DNA from: Rusavskia elegans
Lineage: Eukaryota; Ascomycota; Lecanoromycetes; Teloschistales; Teloschistaceae
Direction of reading: 5' to 3'
Length of the DNA stretch: 64,000 bases
Assembly: GCA_011316305.1 (NCBI GenBank)
Contig: SAUG01000080.1
Location: 1-64,000, forward strand
Positions 45,963 through 56,545 of this stretch are shown here, piece by piece. Position 1 is the stretch's first letter. Every line of letters starts with the position of its first letter. The notes below the pieces were generated by a model. It did not search any database. It saw nothing but the letters and a program-made list of their open reading frames with translations, and had not been told where the DNA came from. The position numbers and the translations under genes are program-made.

Positions 45963-48900
45963 ATGTCATACAACAACGGGTACAACAATTACTCTCCGTA
46001 CTATCAGGAGATGACAGGGCAAGATGGGCGTGGACAGGACTCTTATCAAAACTCCGCCAGCTCAAAAGGACTGTACGGATATCAATCCTCGAGCAGCCAG
46101 GCTACCCCACGGCCGCAGCAGCAGCAGCAGCAGCAGCAGCAATACACTCCCCAACACCAGCAGTCAACATACCCACCCACTGCTACTTCCGCGGACCAGT
46201 CAACCACCACGTACGCAAGGTATGACGATGTTGCCGGAGGGATAAGCCAAAATCAGGACTCAAGAGCCGGCTATGGGTATGCCCCTCGATCGTCCGTCGA
46301 CACCACCGCACTCGGAAATCTAGCACATGCGTCAAGCCTGGGACAAGGTTCGCGCCACTCGACGACGGGGCCAAGAGACAGCTCGTCTTTACAGCAGTTG
46401 ATCAATTACAACCGATCGCAACAGAGCCAGGCGTATGAGGGTTCTTTGGCCTACGGTGCAGGTAACGCCACCTACGGTTACGGTCAACAGCTGTCGGATA
46501 GCCGGGATTCTGCAACTTCGAGGGATAGCTACTCTTCCAGAAGCCAAGCTCAGAGCCAGGGTCAGACCCAGGCTCCTACGCAGCATCAATATTCGCAGTA
46601 CGGTACGAGTGCCACCTACAGCAATCCAACGCCGGCTTATGCGGCAACATCAGATGTTCAACAGCACAGCTCATACCAGGCGACTAGCGATGATCAACGA
46701 CAGAAGATACGGCCGTATTACGCGCAGCCAGTTCGACCTGCAAGTGGCCAGAGTATCCGTGCTAGTGTACCCAATTCGCGTTTCTCTCCGAAAGCCAGTC
46801 AATCTCCAACTGTACCCACATATCGCGCAGCTACCGCAAACACGAGTACCTCTTCTCTGACTAACGCGTACTCGACGTCCAGACAGCAAGAATATAGCCG
46901 CTCGTCACAGCCTTCCCAACAAACCCCGTATGCTGGAAACCGGACTCCAAGCGCCACCGGTCAACCAGCAGACAAGCGGCACAGCTCTGCAACTTCATCC
47001 ACTTCGAAGCCCAGTGTCCAGCAGCCGTATTCTTCGGCAAGTGGCTCAGGAAAGCACCAGGAATCGACCGTCGCTCGTATAGACCGCGAGGCGCCAAGGT
47101 CTCCGGATGAACAGATCCCGAAAACGGTTGACCCAAGTCACGTTTTCAACCATTATGAGTATCAACGCCGTCAGGCTGCCGCCGCCGAAGCAGAGCGAGC
47201 TAAGAAAGCAGCAGAAGCTGAGGAATTGATGAAAGCTAATGAAGCAGCTGCGGCACTCAAGCGTGTCTCGGAAGGTCAGCCACAGCAGACTTCGTATGGA
47301 GCTATGACGCAAACTGCAACAAAAGAGAAAGAAGAGGAAATGGCCGCGGAGATGAAGTTGATGATTGAGAAGATGCGGGACTACAAGTCCCAGGACCCAT
47401 CTTTGTTCTCCCAGATCTGGGAGCAAGTAAAGAAGACACAGCCAGCTGGAAGCACTCCTACCATCCCTCCATTATCAGCAAAAGATCTTACAGGCTCAGC
47501 CATATCTCAGCAGAGCCAAGCAAATGGAAATGCAGATGACAGGCAAATTATCAGCCCCAGCCCGGGGTTGGATCAGTCTGTTAACGGGGTCAGCAAGTCG
47601 TCTAGCGTATTGCCCGATCTTGGAAAATTTCCTGCTCAACGGAGGAAACGAGGACCCTATAAGACGGATGGTTCGGCCAAAAAGGCAAAAGGTCCGAAGA
47701 CAGCAGCTGGTTCTTCTCCTCACGTCAACACTTCGAAATCTAGCCCACCTATCGACCCAGCGCTCGTTGATTCTAATAGTCACACACCGCAGCAGGCGTC
47801 TACCTCTGTCCAGAGAAGTCCCTACGCCTTACCAAACACTACCAACCGTGAGGTGATATATGTCAGCGGGACAGGACCTTCGCCATCGCCCCAAGTCCAT
47901 CACAGTACTACAGCTCCATCTTATGACTTGCCGCCATCTGTGACGGTTGGTCCATCTTTCAATGGAGGCACACCTACGCCGGCTCCTGTGCAGGTTCCTA
48001 CCTATGGGGGTACTGCATGGCCTGAACACAAAAAGTGGGATCTTGCTGTGGCAGCAAAGAATACTCTGGTAGCGAGTCCTATCAATGCTGGCAGAGCTAA
48101 TAACATCACCGCCGAGCAGATCATGGGCTTCTTGAATCAGAATCCCAGCTTCGAGCAGCTTTGTCAACTAATCGAGGCCAAAGGTCTTATCATTGAGCGG
48201 AGCCACTTTGCGCGATCCCTCCTTGGTGCTATCCCTGACATAGGCACTAGCGTACGTCAACGGCAACAAAACGCTCTAGCGAGCAGGCAAAGTCCTAATG
48301 CGAGACAACTGAATGGTGGCTCCGGAGTACCAAAGACCAATGAATCTAGCTATGGCATATCGACTCCCAAGCCTTCCAACGTTACACAAATGAAAGAAAA
48401 TATGCAGCCTAATGGCGCTCCTACGGCTCAGATGGTCACCCCTGAAACCAAAGCTCTATCAACACAATCTCCGATCGACGACAAACCAGCTGTCCCTTTA
48501 ACAAAGCAGCAAATGGCACGGAAGAGGAACATATCCGACATTGTCGATCTATCACAGCTTTCCGATGATGATCTCCCACCACCACCTAAAGTAACGAGAC
48601 TGGACGAAGAAACGCAGGTCCCTGCTGATCTGCGACCTCCTACAGCAGGCCATGAAATCAATGGAATCGAGGCTGCCCAGGTATTCAAGCAACCTCCAGG
48701 TCCAATTCAGCAGTCGCCGCATTTTCCCCCATACGGGCCTTCTCCCTTCTTCAATCCAGCTCAACATAGTCCGGTTGGGTACCAGCCTCCGTACGGACCA
48801 TTAGCTCCAGCTCCCTATCCTATTCCTGCAGGCCCATCAGTACTTCCTACTACAGGTCCACCTCCACCATCTTATTCGACGCAACAGCGTGAACTTATCA

Positions 48901-50511
48901 GCTCAGAACATATAGTGCAACCAATTGATAAGGCTAAAGCCAAAAAGAGAAAACGGTATAACCCCAAGACAATCGTGCGAGACGTTCTTATTGCCGCGGG
49001 ACGACATCCGACAATGCAGCCTCTGAACTATCACCTCGAGCCACTGCGGAGGAATTTCAAGCATGTCACTGATATTTCTGATCTCAGCACTTTCAAATGG
49101 GATTTAGTAGATCCTGGAGGGCCACCTGCACTTGGGCCTGTAGTTGTAGGGGTCAGACCCGCTGGTACCGCCGACGGGAATGATGCGGATGACGAAGGTC
49201 AAGATGATGTTCCTCAACCCGCGCCTCGTGCTCAGATGACACCAAGGGCTGATTTGGAGGTCGATCCGTCTGTGGCTGTGGCCACGACGACAGGCGTTCC
49301 CCGTGAGTTGCTTATCTTCGGCTTGTCCCATAGTAGACTCCCAGAGCTAATATTCACCACCAGTTGTCTCCCAATCTCCTAAGCTTCTGGGTCCACAGCG
49401 CAAAAGGGCGCCCGAGAACCCCGAACAAACAAAGTCCAAAGTCGATAAATCATGGATGAGCTCGGGGTTGAACTTTGGCACGAAGCCATTGCAGGATTCA
49501 GCCCCAGAAACCCCCCAAACAGGCTCAAGTAGAGCGGTCTCAGCGGCAGTGGACCCTGGTTCTTCAGGAGTCTCAAGACGTGGGCGTCCTCCCAAAGCAA
49601 CAACACAACCGACCCCCCCTGGAGTCCGAAGGGTTGGGCGTCCTCCAGGAGCCAAGAACAAGCATCCACGAAAGTCCTCCGGAACCCCTCAGCCTTCCAT
49701 AATGCCCACAAGACCCAGGGTTGACACGACACCTGCTCGGCCCAGTGGCTTACGCAATACGGTTGCTTCTGCCGACGGAATTGCTGTGGTCGTTCCTTCA
49801 CCATCACCTAGCATCGCCGAGAACAAACCTCGCGGGAGGGGTCGGCCAAGGAAGTCACCCAAATCGTCTCAGCAATCTACTCCTATCCACCGAGTCTACA
49901 AATGCCAATGGAAAGATTGTCCGGCGGAACTGCACAACCTCGAAACCCTGAAGAAGCATGTCATTAAACATAGTGACAAATACGATGGACCGTTCCCTTG
50001 CCTGTGGGAAGGCTGCGGCAAGGCAAGGAAGAACGACGAGGAAGATGAGAACAAGGGCACTAACAAGGATGAAAGCCAACCTCTTGAATACGCTACGAAA
50101 GATATCTGGGCAAAGCATATTGATCGGAGGCATCTTGCGGATTACGCCTGGAAATTAGGTGACGGTCCCTCACTCCGGTCAGACTCCGAAGTATCAGACC
50201 ATGTTGGGGACTCGGCCAAGCGCGCAGGTGCTCCCATCATCTCAAACGCTAAAGGGCGCCCGGATCCAATGCCCTTAACATCGAGCGGCAAACCAGCCAG
50301 ACTTTACCACAAGGCCCATGGCATTAACACGGAACTGGGAAAGGCGGAGGCTTTCCTGGAAGCGAGCGAGGCCCGGAGGAGGAATCTTGGACCGGGCATG
50401 GATCGTACCGGGGCAACCTTCGTGACGAGGCGGAAGAATGCTTTGCTGGATGACTCGGTGACTCCACTGAAGAAAGTACAGCAGAGCGATGAAGACGACG
50501 ATGATGCATAA
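45963..50511 (+). CDS. large AT-hook / C2H2 zinc-finger chromatin-type protein
   Basis: Two exons, 45963-49302 and 49364-50511 (1495 residues), joined over a 61-nt intron (49303-49363). The first 400 residues are Gln/Ser/Tyr-rich, with a Q9 run. A helical, Ala/Glu-rich segment follows (YQRRQAAAAEAERAKKAAEA), then proline-rich linkers, a folded stretch around WDLAVAAKNTLVASPINAGR to FARSLLGAIPDIGTSVRQRQ, and a domain near residue 1000 (KKRKRYNPKTIVRDVLIAAG, RHPTMQPLNYHLEPLRRNF). The second exon adds three AT-hooks (RRGRPPK, RVGRPPG, RGRGRPRK; about residues 1185, 1203 and 1270) and two C2H2-like fingers (YKCQWKDC...H-x3-H near 1294 and FPCLWEGC...H-x4-H). It is probably a nuclear DNA-binding or chromatin-remodelling subunit; a link to RSC is only a guess. 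Confidence 0.8.
46116..46142 (+). repeat. CAG trinucleotide run (polyglutamine)
   Basis: Eight CAG codons plus one CAA, in frame inside the AT-hook/C2H2 gene, encoding Q9. Pure CAG runs of this kind are prone to length change between strains. Confidence 0.95.
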
Positions 50512-50858
50512 TTGACCATAGCAAGCACTTGAGCGGTCGTAGTGACGGATATGCTATCGTGCCGGGTGGGAACTGTAATTGATAGCTAGATCACCCAGAC
50601 ATATTCTTGAGCACTACCAAAGAAAGGACGTGGTTGAATACGTGGCCCCCTTTCGCCATGTGTGACAGACGCCCTCCTCCCTTCCCTCAACTTCCATGAT
50701 TGAACGGCCTAGAACCTAGACTCGTCAACACTGTCTCACATGCCATCCATCTAGACTAACCACGTGGTCCAACCCCTAACGTATCATGCAGCACCCGGCT
50801 GAATTTGTCCAGGCAAAGACTTTCAGGCCCATCGTTCAAGTGTCCTAATTGCCTGATG
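50512..50858. other. convergent 3' intergenic region
   Basis: 347 bases between the stop of the AT-hook gene and the stop of OST4. Both 3' untranslated regions should lie here. Nothing else is seen. Confidence 0.5.
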
Positions 50859-51071
50859 CTACGAGCTCCCGGGTCTCGTAGCTCCCTTTTCTGCCCTCAT
50901 CCCTTGACCCGTTGCCGTTGTGGTTGCTTGGTTCGACTTCTGAGCTGCTGGTGTCTTTGCGGGCGTGTCTTCTTTGGCGTTGACTTCGAGGAAATGGTAG
51001 AGGACGATGAGAAGCATGGACATGCAGCCGAGGAAAACGGCGAGGGAGTATAGCTGGTTGTCTGAGATCAT
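50859..51071 (-). CDS. OST4: oligosaccharyltransferase subunit Ost4
   Basis: 70 residues, single exon. The N-terminus is the Ost4 signature: MISDNQLYSLAVFLGCMSML followed by LIVLYHFLEVNAK, a single membrane-spanning helix that seats between Stt3 and Ost3/Ost6 in the ER oligosaccharyltransferase. Yeast Ost4 is 36 residues; Pezizomycotina versions usually have a short hydrophilic tail, and here it adds about 35 Ala/Thr/Gln-rich residues. Short membrane genes like this are easily missed. It is divergent from the PAP2-like gene, 397 bases apart. Confidence 0.93.
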   Translation of the reverse strand: MISDNQLYSLAVFLGCMSMLLIVLYHFLEVNAKEDTPAKTPAAQKSNQATTTATGQGMRAEKGATRPGSS

Positions 51072-51468
51072 GGTGGCGGCTGGTAAGGACGTTTGGCGGG
51101 TCAGGAGAGGTTTTGTGTGTGTGGAGATGGGTAGAGGAAGTATGGGCTGGTAGAATGGCCAGATCTAAGGACATGAGTAGACGCGCGGGGCGGGCGTTTG
51201 TCGCGTCGGCAGTAAGCGATAGACGCTATATCGATACCCCGTTGACACAACATCGATACTGCGATTATACAGGGCGCGTGGGACCAACATGCTTGGAAGG
51301 TGCGGCCGATTGCCTGTGCAGGAACCGCCACACGGTCCTACCTGGCGTTCGGCTTTGACCCGCAATGGCGTGCTCTCTAATGAGTCGTCTTTCTCTCGCG
51401 TTCTCATCTCACTGCATTCAACACAAACATTGCTTTGACTTGCTTGATCCACCACGTTCACATTCAAC

Positions 51469-52494
51469 ATGGCTCACAAGTGGGCTGCTTCAGTAATGCT
51501 TTCGCTCGGATTTGCTGCCGTTCTCGAACTGATACGCAACTTCATACCTTTGCCGTTTCTCTCTTCCTTCCGATTGGTATTCCATCGAGGTACCGATGGC
51601 CTGTTCCTTGGTGACGTGGACCTGGCCTATCCAATCCTCCCTCGCATCCTGCCCACATGGGCTGTTACGTTAATCCTGAGCATGTTTCCGATCACTCTGC
51701 TCTGCATCACCCAACCCTTCGTTCGCAGCGGTTGGGATTTCAACGCGGCCTGGAATGGGATCGGCTTGGCCGGTGGCATATTGTGAGTACACGTGACGTC
51801 ACATTCGATACCTCGATGTGCTTATCAACAGTATCGAGTGCTTGTCCACTGTTGTATATGATGTGCTGACGTGTCGATACAGCTCCGAAGTCTTCCTCTT
51901 CTGCAAACTGTTCATGATCACACCCAAGTCGACTTTCCTGTCCGTCTGCCGGCCTGTCCAACCCATGATGGATCAGTTATGGCGCGCCGTACCAGAGTTC
52001 CAGCGCACATCACGCATGTTCTTCGACGTTTCAATCTGTCAAGGCATGACATCCGAGGTCTCGACTCACGGCGATCGATACTGGGAGATCCACCATGCTC
52101 TGACCGCCTTCCCCAGCGGACGAGTCGCGACGGTCTGGTTGTGTGGCTGGTTCCTGTCGATTTACTGGAACGCCAAATTGAGACCTTTCGCGAACCGGAG
52201 GACCGCAACCCTGTGGCGCATCCTGCTCGTCTTCTTGCCCCTGACAATCGCGATGGCGTTGACGGCCATCTTCATCACGCAGCATGTCAGTCGATATCAC
52301 GATTGCCGTGCAGGTGTGTTCGCTGACATGGGCCATAGGATACGACGCGGTTGATCGCCGCTATCAGCGCAATGATTGTGCTTCCGTGCGCGGTTTTGGG
52401 CTACAAAGGCAATTATGAGGGGTTGATGGACTATCGGCCTATCGAACGGGGCGTCTTCAATTATGGCGATGACGATAGCGATGTTTCAGTGTGA
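51469..52494 (+). CDS. PAP2-like membrane protein with degenerate active site
   Basis: Three exons: 51469-51782, 51883-52285 and 52339-52494 (290 residues). Introns are 100 and 53 nt. The protein has several membrane segments (WAASVMLSLGFAAVLELIRN, PTWAVTLILSMFPITLLCIT, ATVWLCGWFLSIYW, LWRILLVFLPLTIAMALTAI, LIAAISAMIVLPCAVLG) in the order of lipid-phosphate phosphatases. All three PAP2 signature motifs are recognisable but altered: K-x6-KS where K-x6-RP is expected (KLFMITPKS), FPSGR in place of FPSGH, and QHDTTR in place of the third His/Asp motif. FLSVCRP and EIHHALTAFPSG are otherwise family-typical. It may be an inactive relative. Intron 1 contains overlapping CACGTG and TGACGTCA palindromes (51790-51801). 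Confidence 0.78.
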
Positions 52495-52691
52495 AGAGCA
52501 GGTGTAAGGAGTGGGCTGGAACAACTGGATATGGCGTTTGGACAATGGACTCCTCTGTTTTGTTGAGACCATAGCTAGGAATCGAGCTGGCATTTTCTTT
52601 CCCTTCTTCTATGCATCCTCATCTACAAGCGTGAACGACTACCATGACCATCGTTAAATCGATTGCGCATAAAAGGCTATCATTATCCATT

Positions 52692-53899
52692 TCAAGCATA
52701 TCCATTCATCACTACTTCCTTGACCCCGATGCCTTCGTCGCCCGCTACATCACCCCTGGCATCTTCCTCCCCTTCCTCCATCCGCACTTGTCCGCCCGTC
52801 TTCCTGATCCTCTCCCTCTCCTCCTCCTCCCTTACCTTCTCCGTCTCCCTCCTCATCTCCTCCATGTCCCACCCATCATCTCCTTCCTCGTCATCCTCTG
52901 CCCCTGCCTCCTCATCACCATCATCACTATCATCCTCCTCTTCACTGTCACTGCCCCAATCGCCTTGTTCGAACATTGCTCTGCCCGTTGCCTCCTTCGC
53001 CATCCTCGCTTCCTCCTCCGCCTGTTTCTTATCCACTCGCTGTTTCTTCCAGAGGGCAAAGGATTCCTCGGTGACGGGCGTGAGGGTGCCGGTGAGTTTA
53101 TGGCGTTCTGATTCGAGGAAGTCTTCGAGCGTGAGGGTTTTCAACGGGGATTTGTCCATGAGGGCTTTTTCGGCGGCGCGTTGTTCTTTGGTTTTGAGGA
53201 TGAAGCTATGATCGAGTCAATGATCTGACCCTCCACGAAGGGAAAAAGGGGTGAAACATACCCAGGCGGCAGACTATGCTTATACATACACTTATCCCCG
53301 CCGTTCGGACACTGCCAGAACCAACCGTACTTGCCATTCTCCACAGCCTCGATGAAATATTTGCACACTTTATCCGTCGTCGTCTTGGGGTTCCCGTGTT
53401 TACTCGTCACCACCTGCCGTAATTTGGCTTCATCCCAATCGGCCATGTCGTCCTTCTTCCGCTCATCCTCTTCGGCCTCTTTCTCCCCCTCCCGCGTGTC
53501 CTGATACAGATTCTTCTTCTCCCCCTTCCTCTCGACGGACAAGTCATGGCTGAATTTACACTTCTTCCCCTTCTCGCAGTGGCCTTGCTTGAAAAACTGG
53601 CAGAGGACGGTCTTGGGGTCGACCCCGAACGGCACTTTCTGCACCTGCACGGGCTTGAATAGCTCCGCGGTTTCCCGCTTCGCTTGCTCGGAGGCTTCCT
53701 TCTCTTTCTCGCGCTGGGCTTTCTCAGCGTCTTTTCGTCTTTGCTCGGGGGTTTTGGCGGAGGCGGCTTGGGAGGTGAGTTGGGCGATTTGTTTTTTGGC
53801 GCTGCTGCCTTTTTTGTTCTTCATGCCGAAGGTTTTGTCCTCCACGATCTTGGCCGCGGAGGCTTTGACTTTGGGGGCGTTGTCTTTTTTGGGAGGCAT
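52692..53899 (-). CDS. TMA46: Tma46/ZC3H15 (DFRP1) CCCH zinc-finger protein
   Basis: Two exons, 53262-53899 and 52692-53205 (383 residues), joined over a 56-nt intron (53206-53261) that restores [20 protein letters not shown]. Two CCCH fingers are present: [22 protein letters not shown] and VCKYF...[16 protein letters not shown]. The N-terminus is [40 protein letters not shown], which this family shares. After the fingers come [35 protein letters not shown] and an acidic tail. Tma46 binds the Rbg1 GTPase and associates with translating ribosomes. The family assignment is secure from domain order and the N-terminal signature. Confidence 0.93.
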
Positions 53900-54484
53900 G
53901 GTGGGCGGCCTTCTGGGGGATTATCTGGAAGGGCAGGGCTTGTGTGGAGGAGAGTGAGGAGAGGTTCTTGTCGGTGAGCCTCGAGCTGTACTGATGGCAG
54001 ACGAATCAAGTCAATGACAGCCTGGTAGATTGAGGTATGGACTCCGGTCTTGCTAGTTCGGAAATGACAGAGTTGGAAATTGGTGATCAGTCGAAAAGAT
54101 CTAAGAAATGGTTGTTGTGATTTCAAATAGGCGTAGAGATGGTGGGAACGTCATTTGGGAATAGGGCTGAGAATACTAGCTCTTGCAAAAGCCTTTGAAA
54201 TCATGAGTCCTGCCAAATCATCCCTAATGATTGACTGTTGATACTTCGATATAGGAAAACGTTCTAAGTATTGTCAGAAAATTACTACACAGCTGCTAGA
54301 TACATGCCTTGGGTAATGTATCAGTATTAGCATGAAATTGCAATACAAGCTTATGTGGTGCTAGCCAATATGACTGCCAAGAGTCCAGACCGCTTTTGCA
54401 AGAGGTAGTAGCGCACTGAGCCAGACATCAGAACCGCTGTCAAACACAAATATTCTACGATTCGACGCACCCCAATCCGCAAAG
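53900..54484. other. divergent promoter region
   Basis: 585 bases shared upstream of TMA46 (minus) and the SmF gene (plus). AT-rich in the middle. No clear TATA element and no supported frames. Confidence 0.5.
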
Positions 54485-54890
54485 ATGAGCGCAAGTCAAT
54501 TTGTCCCCTTAAATCCCCGGCCGATGCTACAATCGCTGTAAGTATCCAGCCTACTACTTCTTCCTCTTCCTCTTCCCAGCTCTGAAACTAATGACCTTGT
54601 CAGCGTCAACGAACAAGTCATCATTCGCCTTAAATGGGGTCAAACGGAGTACAAGGGTCGGCTGGTCAGCGTTGACAGCTACATGAACATCCAGCTGGCC
54701 GGCACAGAGGAGTTTATCGATGGGGAGAGCAAAGGAGCCTTGGGGCAGGTGTTGATCCGGTACGTGTGGCTCCCAACCATCGCGCGGCTGGGGTGGAAGT
54801 TCTTGAATGAGGCTAATAGGTTCGATCAGGTGTAATAACGTGCTGTGGATATCTGGAGCGAAAGGGGAGGACGTCAAGATGGGTGGTTAA
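54485..54890 (+). CDS. small nuclear ribonucleoprotein SmF
   Basis: Three exons: 54485-54537, 54604-54759 and 54830-54890 (89 residues). Introns are 66 and 70 nt, and both keep the frame. The protein reads [58 protein letters not shown] and [20 protein letters not shown]. Sm1 ([20 protein letters not shown]) and Sm2 (IRCNNVLWI) motifs are intact; the N-terminal PLNPRPML is diagnostic of SmF rather than an Lsm protein. It is part of the heptameric Sm ring on spliceosomal U1, U2, U4 and U5 snRNAs. No gene symbol is given, since usage differs among fungi (SMX3 in yeast). Confidence 0.95.
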
Positions 54891-55303
54891 AGGAGAACAA
54901 AACCAGACATCAGGACCGCCGATATCTCCCAACGGACATCGGTGGACAGAACGCGCCACTCAGGTGCACTTGCTTCCGACGTAGCAGCTGCCAATGGCCA
55001 GAATTCTCTGTTGGGAACATCCAAGCAGTCGATAGAACCAAATTCCATTTCGAGGTATTGGCTATTGTACACCCAGGTTGCGACGGATAACACACCCAGA
55101 TACTGAAGCATTGTGAGGCACACCAAGGCGGATCATGTTGAGTCCAACCGCTAAAGGCGGCTGCAAAGGAAACTGTGCATGCGGAGTGCATTGCGTCAAC
55201 GAGTCACTGTGGAAGGACGACATATCCATGTCATGTCATGATTTAGCAGAGAGCAATGTGGATGTTGTAAATAGATTGAACGACAATGATATGGGTATCT
55301 GTA

Positions 55304-56545
55304 CTAGGCAGCCAAGGGCCGCCTCAAAATATCCTCGCAATTTGCATCAAACCGCATGTTCCAAAGCCTGATACTCTGCATCAAACTCTCCGTCTTCTCG
55401 AGTTCCCGATCTCTTCCAAATATTGAGTCAACGAACTCGCATCCACTATTCTTCCCCATCTTGATGGATCCTTTACTGCCTTCCCGCTTCGCAGCCTTCC
55501 ACATGAATTCTTCGCACGCCTTGAGTAGCTTTTTAAAGCGACCCAAGAGCCTATCGCCACTTTCGAGGAAGTCCTCTACCATCTCATGGTTGTCAGGAGC
55601 CCGGATCCGCGGCAGGCATTCGTCGCCTCGCTTCATTTTGCCCGCCAGGTTGATCAGCAATAGCCATAGGTCGCCCGCGACTTCTGACATGGGTGATGAT
55701 GATCCATGGTGAAAAACCGTCCAATCGAAGATCCATTTCCCAAGCGAATTGGCGTCAAAGACACTGCCGAGCAGCAAGACTGGTGCCTCGGTCGGGTCCC
55801 AGTTTTTGATCGAATATCCAGCAGGGATTCCGGCTTTGGCCGCGTCAGCGGCAGTTGCCTCGCGAGGCGGTGGCGATGGCTTTGCTGGTCTGACTGGGGT
55901 CGGTCTGGGCTTGGTCGTGGAGGATGATCGACGAGCACGCGACCGCTGAGGTTGTGAGTCATCATTCTCGGCACGGACAGGAACCTGGTTGTAGAAAAAG
56001 TGCGGATCAGCTTTGGCGTACTTTGGTCTTGACTGAGTGTGGTGGCAACCCGACGCGACTGCTGCTGTCTGCGGCTTGATGTGGATGTAGACGGGCGGAG
56101 GCGAATCCTCTGCTTCGTCAGACGTATCAACAATGATACGCTGTGTCGGCGACTGCTGCTCGGATGCGCGGCGTTTGTGGTTGCCACCGCCACGGTGGTG
56201 TCCCGACTGCGAAAAGCGTCGCGCCTTTTCTTTGCCGGCGTGGCCAAAATTACTCACATGAACCTGCTGTGCCGGCGGCGACCAATAGTCTGGCATTGTC
56301 GCGTAGTACGAAGATGAATGGTAGTGAGCTGGAGAATGCCATCCTGCCGGGCCTCGGGGGGAAGAGTGGCTCTCCTTTCGGAGATGTCGCTTTGCATTGG
56401 GCGAGGTGGAGGGTGTTGCCTTGTATTGCGGCACATAATATGCGTATCGGTCATCCGGTGATGGAGAGGACGAGGGGGAGCTCGTAGGAGTCTTGTTGAA
56501 GCTGTATCGAACGTAGCCCGACGGGGGCACGGAATAATGGTACAT
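55304..56545 (-). CDS. conserved fungal protein, function unknown
   Basis: Single exon, 413 residues from the ATG at 56545; the frame is open further upstream without an ATG. The N-terminal 230 residues are disordered, rich in Ser/Pro/His/Tyr with a basic HKRRASE patch. The C-terminal 180 residues are well ordered: AGIPAGYSIKNWDPTEAPVL, LLGSVFDANSLGKWIFDWTV, DLWLLLINLAGKMKRGDECL, MVEDFLESGDRLLGRFKKLL and FVDSIFGRDRELEKTESLMQ, ending with RLWNMRFDANCEDILRRP. I recall this domain as shared by many Pezizomycotina proteins, sometimes named after a plant-like cell-wall glycoprotein because of the low-complexity part, with no known function. It looks complete. Confidence 0.8.
   Translation of the reverse strand: MYHYSVPPSGYVRYSFNKTPTSSPSSSPSPDDRYAYYVPQYKATPSTSPNAKRHLRKESHSSPRGPAGWHSPAHYHSSSYYATMPDYWSPPAQQVHVSNFGHAGKEKARRFSQSGHHRGGGNHKRRASEQQSPTQRIIVDTSDEAEDSPPPVYIHIKPQTAAVASGCHHTQSRPKYAKADPHFFYNQVPVRAENDDSQPQRSRARRSSSTTKPRPTPVRPAKPSPPPREATAADAAKAGIPAGYSIKNWDPTEAPVLLLGSVFDANSLGKWIFDWTVFHHGSSSPMSEVAGDLWLLLINLAGKMKRGDECLPRIRAPDNHEMVEDFLESGDRLLGRFKKLLKACEEFMWKAAKREGSKGSIKMGKNSGCEFVDSIFGRDRELEKTESLMQSIRLWNMRFDANCEDILRRPLAA

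Noticed and set aside
54554..54877. Minus-strand frame opposite SmF
   Set aside because: Antisense shadow of a well-supported three-exon gene.
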